Source of the DNA: SIG480 sp045595365
GTDB taxonomy: Bacteria > Bacillota > Clostridia > Oscillospirales > JAAYXM01
Assembly: GCA_045595365.1 (NCBI GenBank)
Contig: JAZOAI010000035.1
Coordinates: 1-64,000 of the forward strand
Direction of reading: 5' to 3'
Length of the DNA: 64,000 nt
Part shown: positions 23,824 to 32,799 of the stretch, piece after piece
How positions within the stretch are numbered: position 1 is the stretch's first letter
Layout: each line of letters begins with the position of its first letter
Position numbers and translations under genes: made by a program
Notes under the pieces: model-generated
What the model was told of the DNA's origin: nothing
Seen by the model: only the letters and a program-made list of their open reading frames with translations
Database searches by the model: none

Positions 23824-25569
23824 TTGGCTTTTCCCAGAGAATTTATGGACGAGCTTTTGGCAAGAAACGATATTGTATCCGTAGTTTCAAGGTATGTAAA
23901 CCTCAACCGACGCGGCTCGAATCACCTCGGGCTGTGCCCTTTCCATAACGAGAGAACGCCGTCGTTTTCTGTTTCATCGGAAAAACAGTTTTTCCATTGT
24001 TTCGGCTGCGGGGCAGGCGGAGATGTCATTACCTTCGTTATGAAGATTGAAAACATTGACTTTTCGGAGGCAGTTGCAAAGCTCGCCGACTGGGCAGGGC
24101 TTCAGATTCCGGAATCCTCTTACGGCGCAGAAGAGAGGGGGAAACGGCGGCGCGCGTATGATGCCTGCCGGGATTCAGCAAAGTTTTTCTACGAAAAGCT
24201 GAAGTCCCCCGACGGCGAAAGAGCAAGGAGCTATCTCCTCGGGCGAGGGCTTTCCCCCGCAACAATAACGCGTTTTGGCCTCGGCTATTCCCCAGACGGG
24301 TGGGACGGGCTTCTTTCAGAGCTTACCTCGCGGGGATACACAAAATCCGAGCTTTTGGAAGCCGGGCTTGTGACTACCGGAAAATCAGGAAAGATATATG
24401 ACCGCTTCCGCGACCGCGCAATGTTCCCTATAATCGACATTCGGGGAACCGTCATCGGTTTTGGCGGAAGAATAATGGGCGATGGAGAGCCTAAGTATTT
24501 AAACTCGCCCGAATCCGCAGTTTTTAACAAACGCAGAAATCTTTATGCGATGAACCTTGCCCGCAAGAGCGCGGCAGACTATTTCATCCTTGCTGAAGGA
24601 TATATGGACGTTATCGCACTTCATCAGGCAGGCTTTGACAGCGCAGTCGCATCGCTCGGAACCTCGCTTACCGACGAGCAGGCGCAGCTTATGTCAAAAT
24701 ACAAAGGCAGGGTTATTATTTCCTATGACTCGGACAAGGCCGGGCGTGCAGCTTGCGAGCGCGCGATTGACATATTAAAGCGCGCGGGGCTTGATGTGAG
24801 AGTCCTTTCAATGGCCGGAGCAAAGGACCCTGACGAATACATCAAGAAGTTCGGAAAGGAAAGGTTTGCAGAGCTCATTGATCGGGCGCTTCCCGCGGCT
24901 GAATACAGGCTTCTGTCCACAAAGCAAACCTATGATTTAAGTGATGACAAGCAGAGGGTTTTGTATATAAAAGAGGCGGTTTTGCAGCTTGCAAAGTTGG
25001 CGAGTGAGTTTGAGCGCGAGATATATGCCGGCCGGATTTCTAAGGAAACCGGCGTCACGCGCGATGCAATTTTAAAAGAAGCGGAGCGTGAAAGAAAAAA
25101 GCTCCTCCGCGAGAAAAAGAAGGAAGAGGAACGCAAAACACTCGACCCCGTAAGCGCAATTATGCCGAAGGACAAAACGGCAAGATACAAAAACCCGCGC
25201 TCGGCGATTGCGGAAGAGGGGCTTCTGTCTCTTTGTGCATCCGATGCAAAGCTTTGCCTTGCCGCAACAGAAAAGGTCACCGGAAGTATGTTTTCATCAG
25301 AGCTTTTAGGGCGCGCCTTCGACATCATCTGCCGGGAGGCGCGGGAGGCAGGAAAGGAAGCTGATATGCACACCATCTGCGAAAGCATGAGCGAGGATGA
25401 GGCTTCGCATATAGCCGCCGTTTTTGCGAGAAGGGGCGGTGTCGGGCGCGAGGCGCTCGGCGATTATATAGACATAATCACTCAGGAGCATTTGAAAGGG
25501 AGCGGGAATGACGATGATGCCGCACTTTTAGCTGCTGCAGAATTCTACAAAAAAAAGAAGGGGATATAA
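23824..25569 (+). CDS. dnaG: DNA primase
   Basis: Makes RNA primers at the replication fork. It has 581 residues from the TTG at 23824, chosen because AAAGGAAG lies eight bases before it; a GTG three codons upstream would sit on top of that site. The CHC2 zinc finger (CPFHNERTPSF...HCFGCGAGG) occupies residues ~38-62. The TOPRIM core shows EGYMDVIALHQAGF near 258 and YDSDKAG near 306. The last ~150 residues form the variable helicase-interaction region after a highly charged linker. rpoD follows after two bases. Confidence 0.97.
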   Translation: MAFPREFMDELLARNDIVSVVSRYVNLNRRGSNHLGLCPFHNERTPSFSVSSEKQFFHCFGCGAGGDVITFVMKIENIDFSEAVAKLADWAGLQIPESSYGAEERGKRRRAYDACRDSAKFFYEKLKSPDGERARSYLLGRGLSPATITRFGLGYSPDGWDGLLSELTSRGYTKSELLEAGLVTTGKSGKIYDRFRDRAMFPIIDIRGTVIGFGGRIMGDGEPKYLNSPESAVFNKRRNLYAMNLARKSAADYFILAEGYMDVIALHQAGFDSAVASLGTSLTDEQAQLMSKYKGRVIISYDSDKAGRAACERAIDILKRAGLDVRVLSMAGAKDPDEYIKKFGKERFAELIDRALPAAEYRLLSTKQTYDLSDDKQRVLYIKEAVLQLAKLASEFEREIYAGRISKETGVTRDAILKEAERERKKLLREKKKEEERKTLDPVSAIMPKDKTARYKNPRSAIAEEGLLSLCASDAKLCLAATEKVTGSMFSSELLGRAFDIICREAREAGKEADMHTICESMSEDEASHIAAVFARRGGVGREALGDYIDIITQEHLKGSGNDDDAALLAAAEFYKKKKGI

Positions 25570-25571
25570 AA

Positions 25572-26726
25572 ATGGAAAACGAAAAGAAAGAAAGAAACAT
25601 AACGATAGAGGAAAAAAAGCAAATTATCCGTGACCTTATCGAAACAGGAAAGAAAAAGGGCAAGCTCTCTCAGAAAGAGCTTTCTGCCGTTGCAGAAGAG
25701 CTTGAAATGAACTCTGACGAAATTGAAAAGCTTTACGATGCACTTGAAAATCACGGCATTGAGCTTCCTCTTGAGGAATTTATCGCAGAGCTCCCCCCGG
25801 AAGACGATTTTCTCGAGGATGCTCCCGAGGACCTCAGCGAAATCGAAGAAATCCCGGAGGAGGAGCTGGCTGACAGCGCATCTCTTCTCGAAGGGCTTTC
25901 GATAGATGACCATGTCCGCGTCTACCTCAAAGAAATCGGAAAGGTTGACCTCTTAACTCCTGAAGAAGAGGTTATGCTTGCAGATAAAATGGCGCAGGGC
26001 GATGAAATGGCAAAGGTTCGCCTTGCCGAAGCAAACCTCCGCCTTGTTGTTTCTATTGCAAAACGCTATGTCGGACGCGGTATGCTCTTTTTGGACCTTA
26101 TCCAGGAGGGGAACCTCGGCCTTATAAAGGCTGTTGAGAAATTTGACCACACAAAGGGCTATAAGTTCTCAACCTATGCGACCTGGTGGATTCGCCAGGC
26201 GATCACCCGCGCAATTGCAGACCAGGCAAGAACTATCCGTATCCCCGTTCATATGGTAGAAACTATCAATAAAGTTATCCGTGTTTCCCGCCAGCTTCTT
26301 CAGGAGCTCGGGCATGACCCGACACCGGAAGAAATCGCCGAGGAAATGCAGATTCCTGTTGCGCGAGTCCGCGAGATTTTGAAAATCGCGCAGGAGCCCG
26401 TTTCTCTCGAAACTCCGATAGGCGAAGAGGAGGACTCTCACCTTGGCGACTTTATCCCCGCAGAAGATGCTCAGGAGCCTGCAGAAGCGGCGTCCTTTGC
26501 CCTCCTCCGCGAGCAGCTTGTTGAGGTTTTGAAAACTCTCACCCCGCGTGAAGAAAAGGTCTTAAGGCTTCGCTTCGGGATAGAAGACGGCAGAACACGC
26601 ACTCTTGAAGAGGTCGGAAAGGAATTCAATGTTACCCGTGAGCGTATTCGCCAGATCGAAGCAAAGGCTTTGCGCAAGCTTCGCCACCCCAGCCGCTCAA
26701 AAATGCTTAAGGATTTTCTCAACTAG
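25572..26726 (+). CDS. rpoD: primary sigma factor RpoD (SigA)
   Basis: Housekeeping sigma factor of 384 residues. After an acidic region 1.1 (to ~115) come region 1.2 (DHVRVYLKEIG), the highly conserved region 2 (GNLGLIKAVEKFD, YKFSTYATWWIRQAI), region 3 and region 4 with its helix-turn-helix (RTLEEVGKEFNVTRERIRQI). The dnaG-rpoD order is the Firmicutes macromolecular-synthesis operon, here without rpsU. It agrees with the many TTGACA/TATAAT promoters in this window. Confidence 0.99.
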   Translation: MENEKKERNITIEEKKQIIRDLIETGKKKGKLSQKELSAVAEELEMNSDEIEKLYDALENHGIELPLEEFIAELPPEDDFLEDAPEDLSEIEEIPEEELADSASLLEGLSIDDHVRVYLKEIGKVDLLTPEEEVMLADKMAQGDEMAKVRLAEANLRLVVSIAKRYVGRGMLFLDLIQEGNLGLIKAVEKFDHTKGYKFSTYATWWIRQAITRAIADQARTIRIPVHMVETINKVIRVSRQLLQELGHDPTPEEIAEEMQIPVARVREILKIAQEPVSLETPIGEEEDSHLGDFIPAEDAQEPAEAASFALLREQLVEVLKTLTPREEKVLRLRFGIEDGRTRTLEEVGKEFNVTRERIRQIEAKALRKLRHPSRSKMLKDFLN

Positions 26727-26743
26727 GAAGGTGCAATTTTACT

Positions 26744-27553
26744 TTGAAGATTATAGACTCACACGCACACATATTCCCGCAGAAAATTTCGCAGAAGGCG
26801 AGCCGTGCCATCGGAGACTTTTATAACATCAGAATGCATCACGACGGAATGGCGCACATCTTAAGCGAGCTATCGCTTGATGCGGGAATTTCAAAAACGC
26901 TTGTCTGCTCTACTGCGACTACCCCGCATCAGGTAGAGGCGATAAACGACTTTATATTCAAAAAATGCAAGCAATATAAAAACTTTCTCGGGATTGCAAC
27001 GCTTCATCAGGATATGGAAAACCCCGAGGCTGAGATTTTGAGAATTGAGAAGCTCGGACTTTCCGGAATAAAGCTTCATCCTGATTTTCAGAAATTCAGG
27101 ATTGACGATGAAAAGATGTTCCCTACATACGCATTGCTTGAAAAAAAGAAGCTCCCCATTCTCTTTCATATGGGGGATAAGAGATATGACTTTTCCGGCC
27201 CGCGCCGGCTTATCAACGTTATGGAGCGCTTCCCTGACCTCATATGCATCGCCGCGCATTTCGGCGGTTATTCCGAGTGGGACGAGGCTGAGCATTATCC
27301 CAAAAGCCCGAATCTCTTCTTTGACACCTCAAGCTCTCTTGATGTTCTGTCCCCGAAGAACGCTCTCGCGCTTATCGCGAAATACGGTGTCGACCAGTTT
27401 ATGTTCGGAACAGACTTTCCCATGTGGACACCGAAAGAAGAGATTTCAAAAGTTCTTTCACTCGGGCTTTCGGACGAGGACAATAAAAAGATTTTTTCCG
27501 AAAACTTCGAAAGGCTTTTCGGCCTGACTGATAAAACGGAGGGGGAACAATAA
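26744..27553 (+). CDS. amidohydrolase-type metal-dependent hydrolase
   Basis: A TIM-barrel hydrolase of 269 residues (Amidohydrolase_2 type). The metal-binding HxH lies at the start (DSHAHIF), further His residues occur in KLHPDFQ and CIAAHFGG, and the catalytic Asp in MFGTDFPMW. The substrate is unknown; relatives include decarboxylases and lactonases. It begins with TTG preceded by GGAAGGTG and overlaps the next ATG by one base, so it is coupled to the methyltransferase. Confidence 0.85.
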   Translation: MKIIDSHAHIFPQKISQKASRAIGDFYNIRMHHDGMAHILSELSLDAGISKTLVCSTATTPHQVEAINDFIFKKCKQYKNFLGIATLHQDMENPEAEILRIEKLGLSGIKLHPDFQKFRIDDEKMFPTYALLEKKKLPILFHMGDKRYDFSGPRRLINVMERFPDLICIAAHFGGYSEWDEAEHYPKSPNLFFDTSSSLDVLSPKNALALIAKYGVDQFMFGTDFPMWTPKEEISKVLSLGLSDEDNKKIFSENFERLFGLTDKTEGEQ

Positions 27554-28746
27554 TGAAGCTTACTTTCCCGATTGTTCTTGACGGCGCGACAGGCTCTGAG
27601 CTTATGAAGCGTGGTCTTCCCCCAGGGGTGTGCCAGGAAAAATGGATAACGGAAACCCCCGAGCCGTTGATGGAGCTTCAACGCGAATACGAAGCGGCAG
27701 GAAGCCGCCTTGTTCTCGCCCCCACCTTCGGAGCGATTTCGCACAAGCTCGCGCACTACGGCCTTGAGAGCGAGGCTTTTGAAATAAACCGTGCGCTCGT
27801 AGATGTTTCAAAGCGCGCAGTCTCCGACAATGTCCTTGTCGCGGCCGATGTTTCGCCGACAGGGCTTTTCCCCGCGCCTTATGGCGGCGAAACCATGGAA
27901 AGCCTTGTTAAAAAATACTCGGCTCAGCTTTCGGCACACTCTGCGGCAGATGTTGTTGTTTCGGAGACGAATATGTCCATCGCCGATGCGCGCGCTGCGG
28001 TAATTGCCGCAAAAAGGTTGTATGACAAGCCGATTCTTGTTACGTTTACGGTGGATGAATCCGGCAGAACCATGATGGGCGCAACTGCAGAGGCGGCACT
28101 TGTAATCTTCCGCGCGCTCGGAGTCTCGGCATTTGGATTCAACTGTGGCTCGGGTCCTGCCGAAATGCTTTCCGTAATCGAATCGCTTTCCGATATTCGC
28201 GGAAACCTTCCGCTTATCGCAAAGCCAAACGCGGGGCTTCCGCAGATGGTAGACGGCAAAGAAACCTACACTATGTCGCCCGAGGAGCTTGCTTCATATG
28301 CGGAACGCTTTGCAAAAGCGGGCGTTCGGGCGTTCGGCGGCTGCTGTGGGACATCGCCTGAACACATCCGCGCACTTTCCGAAGCAGTGTCATTCCTTTC
28401 GTTTGACATCGAAGGTGAAGCTGCACCCGAACATCTCGCAACAGAGCGGGTAATTCTCCCCGTTTCGGAGATTTCTCTCAGTGACGAAATCGCCTGCTCG
28501 GAATTTCTTATGGACGACCTTATGGACTGCTTTGACAAATGCCCGCTTATAAGAATTTCATCGAATGACGACATCTCAATTTTTGAAGAAAATCAGCATG
28601 CAGCAGCGCTTCCCATCTGCATCGTGTGTGACGATGCGCATCTTCTCTCCCGCGCGCTTGTTTCCTATAACGGCCGCGCAGGTGTCAAAACCTCCTGCAA
28701 AGAAGCTCTGAGCATTGCCGAATTCTTCGGTGCCTATATTCTTTAA
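27553..28746 (+). CDS. homocysteine S-methyltransferase domain protein with C-terminal extension
   Basis: Residues 1-~290 form a homocysteine S-methyltransferase barrel: DGATGSELMKRG at the start and the zinc ligands in FNCGSGP (near 198) and GGCCGT (near 258). Such a domain moves a methyl group to homocysteine to make methionine. Residues ~295-397 are extra. Part of this tail (DDAHLLSRALVSYNGR...AEFFGAYIL) looks like one strand-helix unit of the pterin-binding barrel of MetH, but no whole pterin or cobalamin domain follows. It may be a remnant of MetH or a subunit needing partners elsewhere. Confidence 0.82.
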   Translation: MKLTFPIVLDGATGSELMKRGLPPGVCQEKWITETPEPLMELQREYEAAGSRLVLAPTFGAISHKLAHYGLESEAFEINRALVDVSKRAVSDNVLVAADVSPTGLFPAPYGGETMESLVKKYSAQLSAHSAADVVVSETNMSIADARAAVIAAKRLYDKPILVTFTVDESGRTMMGATAEAALVIFRALGVSAFGFNCGSGPAEMLSVIESLSDIRGNLPLIAKPNAGLPQMVDGKETYTMSPEELASYAERFAKAGVRAFGGCCGTSPEHIRALSEAVSFLSFDIEGEAAPEHLATERVILPVSEISLSDEIACSEFLMDDLMDCFDKCPLIRISSNDDISIFEENQHAAALPICIVCDDAHLLSRALVSYNGRAGVKTSCKEALSIAEFFGAYIL

Positions 28747-28758
28747 GGGGTGTGAGAT

Positions 28759-29520
28759 ATGTATTTTGATACACACGCACACCTTGACGACAAGGCATTT
28801 GACAACGACAGAGAGGAGCTTATTGCCTCTTTTAAAAAGGCAGGGGTCACCCGCGTTTTAAATGCGGCATGCAGCCTCTCCTCATCAATGAAAACGGCAG
28901 AGCTTTGCGAAAAATACAGCTTTATCTATGGCGCCTGCGGGCTTCATCCCGATGCCGCCGAGAGCTTTGATTCCGACACTCTCTTGGCTCTTTCCTCTCT
29001 CGCAAAGCGCAAAAGAATCTGCGCTATCGGTGAAACGGGGCTTGACTATTATTACGACGATGTTCCGCGCGAGAAACAGAAAATCGCATTTGAGGCTCAG
29101 GCTTCTCTTGCCTACGAGCTTCATATGCCGGTTATTGTCCACGACAGAGAAGCGCATCTTGACTGCCTTGAAATTTTAAAGAAATTCCCGGGAATCCGGG
29201 CAGTTTATCATTGTTTTTCGGGCAGCGTTGAATACGCAAAAGAGCTTGTGAAGCTCGGTTTTTATATGTCCTTCGGCGGCGCGGTCACCTTTAAGAACGC
29301 AAAAACCGCTCCCGAAGTGTTAAAAAGCATCCCGCATGAGCGCGTGATGCTTGAAACTGATTGCCCGTATATGGCGCCTGTTCCGTATCGCGGAAAAAGA
29401 AACCACCCCGGGCTTGTTCCTCACGTTGCGGCGAAAATTGCCGAGCTTTGGGAAACTTCCGCTGAGGCGGTCGGGGAAATCACAACGAAAAATGCATTGA
29501 CTTTTTTTGAAATCGACTAA
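28759..29520 (+). CDS. tatD: TatD-family deoxyribonuclease
   Basis: A metal-dependent nuclease of the TatD family, 253 residues. The ligands are in DTHAHLDD (residues 3-10), GETGLDYY, PVIVHDREAH, YHCFSG and LETDCPYM. AAGGGGTG precedes the ATG, 12 bases after the methyltransferase stop. Confidence 0.95.
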   Translation: MYFDTHAHLDDKAFDNDREELIASFKKAGVTRVLNAACSLSSSMKTAELCEKYSFIYGACGLHPDAAESFDSDTLLALSSLAKRKRICAIGETGLDYYYDDVPREKQKIAFEAQASLAYELHMPVIVHDREAHLDCLEILKKFPGIRAVYHCFSGSVEYAKELVKLGFYMSFGGAVTFKNAKTAPEVLKSIPHERVMLETDCPYMAPVPYRGKRNHPGLVPHVAAKIAELWETSAEAVGEITTKNALTFFEID

Positions 29521-29530
29521 AGGAGAAGCT

Positions 29531-30082
29531 ATGATTAACCACTGGAAGCAATTTAAATTCCGCATAGGAATGAGAAATATCAAAACGGCAATTTCGGCAA
29601 CGCTTTGTGCGTTTGCTTATCTTCTTATAAACCGCGACCCTACCTTTGCGTGTATCGGTGCTGTTTTCGGCACCGGGAGCGATATGGAAAACTCGTGGCT
29701 AAACGGCGGAAACCGACTTTTCGGCACAATTATCGGCGGCGTTATAGGAATTGTTTTTTATCACTTTTATATGATGATTTATCCCGACGGTGACCCCCAG
29801 CGGCTTCTGATGCTTCTTTTTCTCTTTGTCGGAGTCGTGATTCTCATAATCGCGTGCCAATTTTTCAAGTGGCCGGGGGGGATTCAGCCCGGCGGCGTTA
29901 TTCTCTGCATTATCCTGTTCACAAAATCGGTGGACAACTACATCCCCTACTCTTTAAACCGCATGCTTGACACTGCAATCGGCGTTGTTGTTGCCCTGAT
30001 TGTGAACTTGCTTCTCCCTCGGGAAAGACTTATAAGTATTCTTCAGGCACTTAAGCTCAGAAAAAAAGACGATGTGAAATAA
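29531..30082 (+). CDS. aromatic acid exporter-like membrane protein (ArAE/FUSC type)
   Basis: A 183-residue membrane protein with about six hydrophobic segments. The opening GMRNIKTAISATLCAFAYLL, the following ACIGAVFGTGSDMENSW and the glycine-rich TIIGGVIG are typical of the aromatic acid exporter family. It has only the membrane half; the long cytoplasmic C-terminal domain of many members is missing. AGGAG precedes the ATG at 29531. The stop codon lies in the loop of the terminator hairpin that ends the operon. Confidence 0.82.
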   Translation: MINHWKQFKFRIGMRNIKTAISATLCAFAYLLINRDPTFACIGAVFGTGSDMENSWLNGGNRLFGTIIGGVIGIVFYHFYMMIYPDGDPQRLLMLLFLFVGVVILIIACQFFKWPGGIQPGGVILCIILFTKSVDNYIPYSLNRMLDTAIGVVVALIVNLLLPRERLISILQALKLRKKDDVK

Positions 30083-30098
30083 TTCACATCGTCTTTTT
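30063..30098. terminator. bidirectional terminator at convergent gene ends
   Basis: AAAAAGACGATGTGAA and TTCACATCGTCTTTTT pair perfectly over 16 bp around ATAA, giving a T run on either strand. The last codons of the exporter gene form the left arm. On the minus strand it ends the trpB2-pdxK transcript. Confidence 0.95.
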
Positions 30099-30122
30099 CA
30101 GATATTTAAAGCTTAAAACAAA

Positions 30123-30956
30123 TCATATCTTTTTGAGAATTGGCTCGAAAGCGATTCCGTCAGTTTTTGAAACTCCAAGCTTCTCCGAAAGCTTCGCCGC
30201 GCGGCAGATGAAATCCGAGGAGCTCTTCACCGCTTTTTGTATCGGCATTCCCTTCAGAACATTTCCGAATACAATCGATGCAAAAAGGTCACCCGTACCG
30301 CAGAACTGCCCCGCAACGCATTTTGAGGAGAGTGAAAAAAGCTTGCCGGCGACAGCATCACAAATAATGTTCGAAACGCGCCTTTCACGGTAAATCCCGG
30401 TTATAACCGCACATCCGGCACCGAGCTGAGTGAGGTGAAGCGCGAGGTCAAAGAGCTTGTCGTCGTCTGCCTTTTCCATCTCTGCATAGTCACAGTCTGC
30501 GAGAAAGCAGGCCTCCGTCAGATTCGGGGTTATGATGTCCGCCTCGCGGACAAGCTCGCGCATCTTCCTGACAAGCCCGTCTGTGTATGTCGGATAAAGG
30601 GCGCCGTCATCTCCCATAACGGGGTCAACAAAAAGCATTGTGTTCTCCCGCCTGTTTTTCTTTATGAACTCAGATATGATGTCAACCTGCTCCTCACTCC
30701 CGATAAATCCGGTGTATATCCCGTCAAACAAGAGATCAAGCTTTTCCCAGACTGAAAAATAGCTTTCCATTCCGCCGGTTAAATCAGAAAAATAATAGTC
30801 AGAAAAGCCCGTGTGGTTGGATAGAATTGCAGTCGGCACAGGAAGAACTCGAACTCCGATTGCGCTCATAACGGGGATCGTGACGTTCAGCGCACATCTT
30901 CCGAAACCCGACAGGTCATTCACTACAGCGCAGTTTTTCAGACTTTTTGTATTCAT
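30123..30956 (-). CDS. pdxY: pyridoxal/pyridoxamine kinase (PdxY/PdxK family)
   Basis: Phosphorylates vitamin B6 vitamers to supply PLP. The 277-residue ribokinase-fold protein opens with AVVNDLSGFGRCAL, has VDPVMGDDGALYP and TPNLTEA in the middle, and the catalytic GQFCGTGDLFAS near residue 219. It lies 27 bases after the TrpB2-type gene, so the T-box controls both; TrpB needs PLP. AGAAGGGAG precedes the ATG. Confidence 0.93.
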   Translation of the reverse strand: MNTKSLKNCAVVNDLSGFGRCALNVTIPVMSAIGVRVLPVPTAILSNHTGFSDYYFSDLTGGMESYFSVWEKLDLLFDGIYTGFIGSEEQVDIISEFIKKNRRENTMLFVDPVMGDDGALYPTYTDGLVRKMRELVREADIITPNLTEACFLADCDYAEMEKADDDKLFDLALHLTQLGAGCAVITGIYRERRVSNIICDAVAGKLFSLSSKCVAGQFCGTGDLFASIVFGNVLKGMPIQKAVKSSSDFICRAAKLSEKLGVSKTDGIAFEPILKKI

Positions 30957-30983
30957 TTGTCGGGTCTCCCTTCTCTTTTGTGA

Positions 30984-32357
30984 TTAATCAATGTCAGGAA
31001 GTGCCGCAAAGCTTTTTGCAAGCTCTTCGTCACTCGGGACATATGCTTCAAGCTCGTTGTTATGGAACTTTTCGTATGCATACATATCGAAATATCCCGT
31101 TCCGGTAAGCCCGAAGACGATAGTTTTTTCCTCGCCGGTTTCCTTGCACCTCATGGCTTCGTCAATCGCAACTTTAATTGCATGTGCGCTTTCCGGAGCA
31201 GGGAGGATTCCTTCAACTCTTGCAAAAGCCTCAGCGGCAGCAAAGACCTCCTTCTGGGAAACTGTAGTAGCTTCCATAAGCCCCTGATGATAAAGCTCGG
31301 AAAGGGTTGAGTTCATACCGTGATAGCGAAGCCCGCCCGCATGAGTTGCAGAGGGGATAAAACCGCTCCCGAGGGTATACATTTTTGAAAGCGGGCACAC
31401 CTTTCCTGTGTCGCAATAGTCGTAGACATATTTTCCGCGCGTAAGGCTCGGGCAGGAGCTCGGCTCGACGGCAATAATTCTATAATCCCGCTCGCCGCGA
31501 AGCTTTTCGCCCATAAACGGAGCGATGAGCCCGCCGAGGTTTGAACCTCCGCCTGCACATCCGATAATTATATCTGCCTTGACGTTGTATTTGTCAAGCG
31601 CAGTCTTTGCCTCAAGCCCGATTACCGACTGATGAAGCATAACCTGATTTAAAACGCTTCCGAGAACATAGCGGTACCCTTCAGTTTTTCCCGCCGCTTC
31701 AACGGCTTCTGAAATTGCACAGCCGAGGCTTCCTGTAGTTCCGGGGTGTTCTGCGAGGATTTTCTTTCCGACCTCAGTCTCCATAGAGGGAGATGGGGTG
31801 ACCGATGCGCCGTAGGTTCTCATAACCTCGCGGCGGAACGGCTTTTGCTCATATGAGCATTTTACCATATAAACCTTACAGTCGAGGTCAAAATACGAAC
31901 ACGCCATTGAAAGCGCTGTTCCCCACTGGCCTGCACCCGTTTCCGTGGTAACGCCCGAAAGCCCCTGCTCTTTTGCGTAATACGCCTGCGCGATTGCGGA
32001 ATTGAGCTTGTGGCTTCCGCTTGTGTTGTTGCCTTCAAACTTGTAGTAAATTTTCGCCGGAGTCTGAAGCTTTTCCTCAAGGCAGTATGCGCGGATAAGA
32101 GGAGACGGGCGGTACATCTTATAGAAATCGCGGATTTTCTGCGGAATTTCTATATTGACCGTAGTCTCGTCAAGCTCCTGGCGAACAAGTTCTTCGCAGA
32201 AGACCTCTGAAAGCTCTGCCGCCGTGATTGGCTTCTTGGTTTCGGGGTTGAGAAGCGGAGCGGGCTTCTGCTTCATCTCCGCGCGAAGATTGTACCAGTA
32301 TTTCGGCATCTCCGATTCTTCAAGATAAATTTTGTAAGGAATTTTTTCGTTTGCCAT
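30984..32357 (-). CDS. trpB: tryptophan synthase beta chain, TrpB2 type
   Basis: Joins indole and serine to give tryptophan, with PLP. The 457-residue length, the N-terminal extension (IPYKIYLEESEMPKYWYN) and the insert before GRPSPL-like RPSPLIRA identify the TrpB2 subgroup, which often works without a TrpA partner. The PLP lysine is in SGSHKLNSA near residue 115, and the phosphate loop is GCAGGGSNLGG near 267. No trpA or other trp gene is nearby. The long leader is a T-box with a Trp (TGG) triplet in the expected place, so tryptophan starvation should raise expression. Salvage of indole is a likely role. Confidence 0.95.
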   Translation of the reverse strand: MANEKIPYKIYLEESEMPKYWYNLRAEMKQKPAPLLNPETKKPITAAELSEVFCEELVRQELDETTVNIEIPQKIRDFYKMYRPSPLIRAYCLEEKLQTPAKIYYKFEGNNTSGSHKLNSAIAQAYYAKEQGLSGVTTETGAGQWGTALSMACSYFDLDCKVYMVKCSYEQKPFRREVMRTYGASVTPSPSMETEVGKKILAEHPGTTGSLGCAISEAVEAAGKTEGYRYVLGSVLNQVMLHQSVIGLEAKTALDKYNVKADIIIGCAGGGSNLGGLIAPFMGEKLRGERDYRIIAVEPSSCPSLTRGKYVYDYCDTGKVCPLSKMYTLGSGFIPSATHAGGLRYHGMNSTLSELYHQGLMEATTVSQKEVFAAAEAFARVEGILPAPESAHAIKVAIDEAMRCKETGEEKTIVFGLTGTGYFDMYAYEKFHNNELEAYVPSDEELAKSFAALPDID

Positions 32358-32395
32358 AATACGTTATCTCCTTTCAAATCAACTAAAACAAGAAT

Positions 32396-32432
32396 AAAAA
32401 ATCCTGCCCCAGAGCATTTGCTGGGACAGGAT
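32396..32432 (-). terminator. T-box leader terminator
   Basis: ATCCTGTCCCAG and CTGGGGCAGGAT form the stem, followed by TTTTT. The 5' arm ATCCTG can pair instead with CAGGAT just after the T-box motif, giving the alternative antiterminator. Confidence 0.93.
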
Positions 32433-32668
32433 AAAAAAACAAATCCTGCGGTGCCACCCGGCTTGGCGCGAAAGGCGCGCCCACTTTACGCATACTTACA
32501 TATGCAGACCTTTGGTCACGGAGAGCCACACTCCGTCGCACATACTCGAAAAAATCTTTCTGATTGCCCTCGAAAGCCCATTCAGCTTTGCACTTTCCGC
32601 CGCAATCACACCGCCTGCGGCTCTCTTGGGGAAAGGAAACAAGGCTTACTTACTCTTCCTCAACGGTT
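32396..32668 (-). promoter_or_regulatory. T-box riboswitch leader, probably tRNA-Trp responsive
   Basis: On the minus strand the leader shows GAGGAAGAGTAAGTA near its 5' end, the AGAGAG of stem I, and the conserved T-box GGGTGGCACCGCAGG (32445-32459). The terminator/antiterminator pair before the trpB2 start follows. The candidate specifier is the TGG at 32578-32580, on the 3' side of stem I, which fits the tryptophan gene it controls. Uncharged tRNA-Trp would stabilise the antiterminator. The specifier assignment is by position only, without a folded model. Confidence 0.93.
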
Positions 32669-32674
32669 TAGGTC

Positions 32675-32703
32675 ATTATATCACTCCCGAAAAAATGTGT
32701 CAA
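32675..32703 (-). promoter_or_regulatory. consensus sigma-A promoter of the T-box operon
   Basis: TTGACA, a 17-base spacer and TATAAT on the minus strand: a full consensus promoter, as is usual where control is by termination rather than initiation. Confidence 0.88.
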
Positions 32704-32742
32704 GTATTTTTTCATTTTCATATATTGTTTTAAGAAAATTCA

Positions 32743-32771
32743 TTGTAATTTGCTTAAAAAGATGATATGAT
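32743..32771 (+). promoter_or_regulatory. promoter of the hemolysin III-type gene
   Basis: TTGTAA, a 17-base spacer and TATGAT, about 30 bases before the start. It is divergent from the T-box promoter. Confidence 0.65.
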
Positions 32772-32799
32772 AAATAGAAACAATCAGGAGTATATAAAT

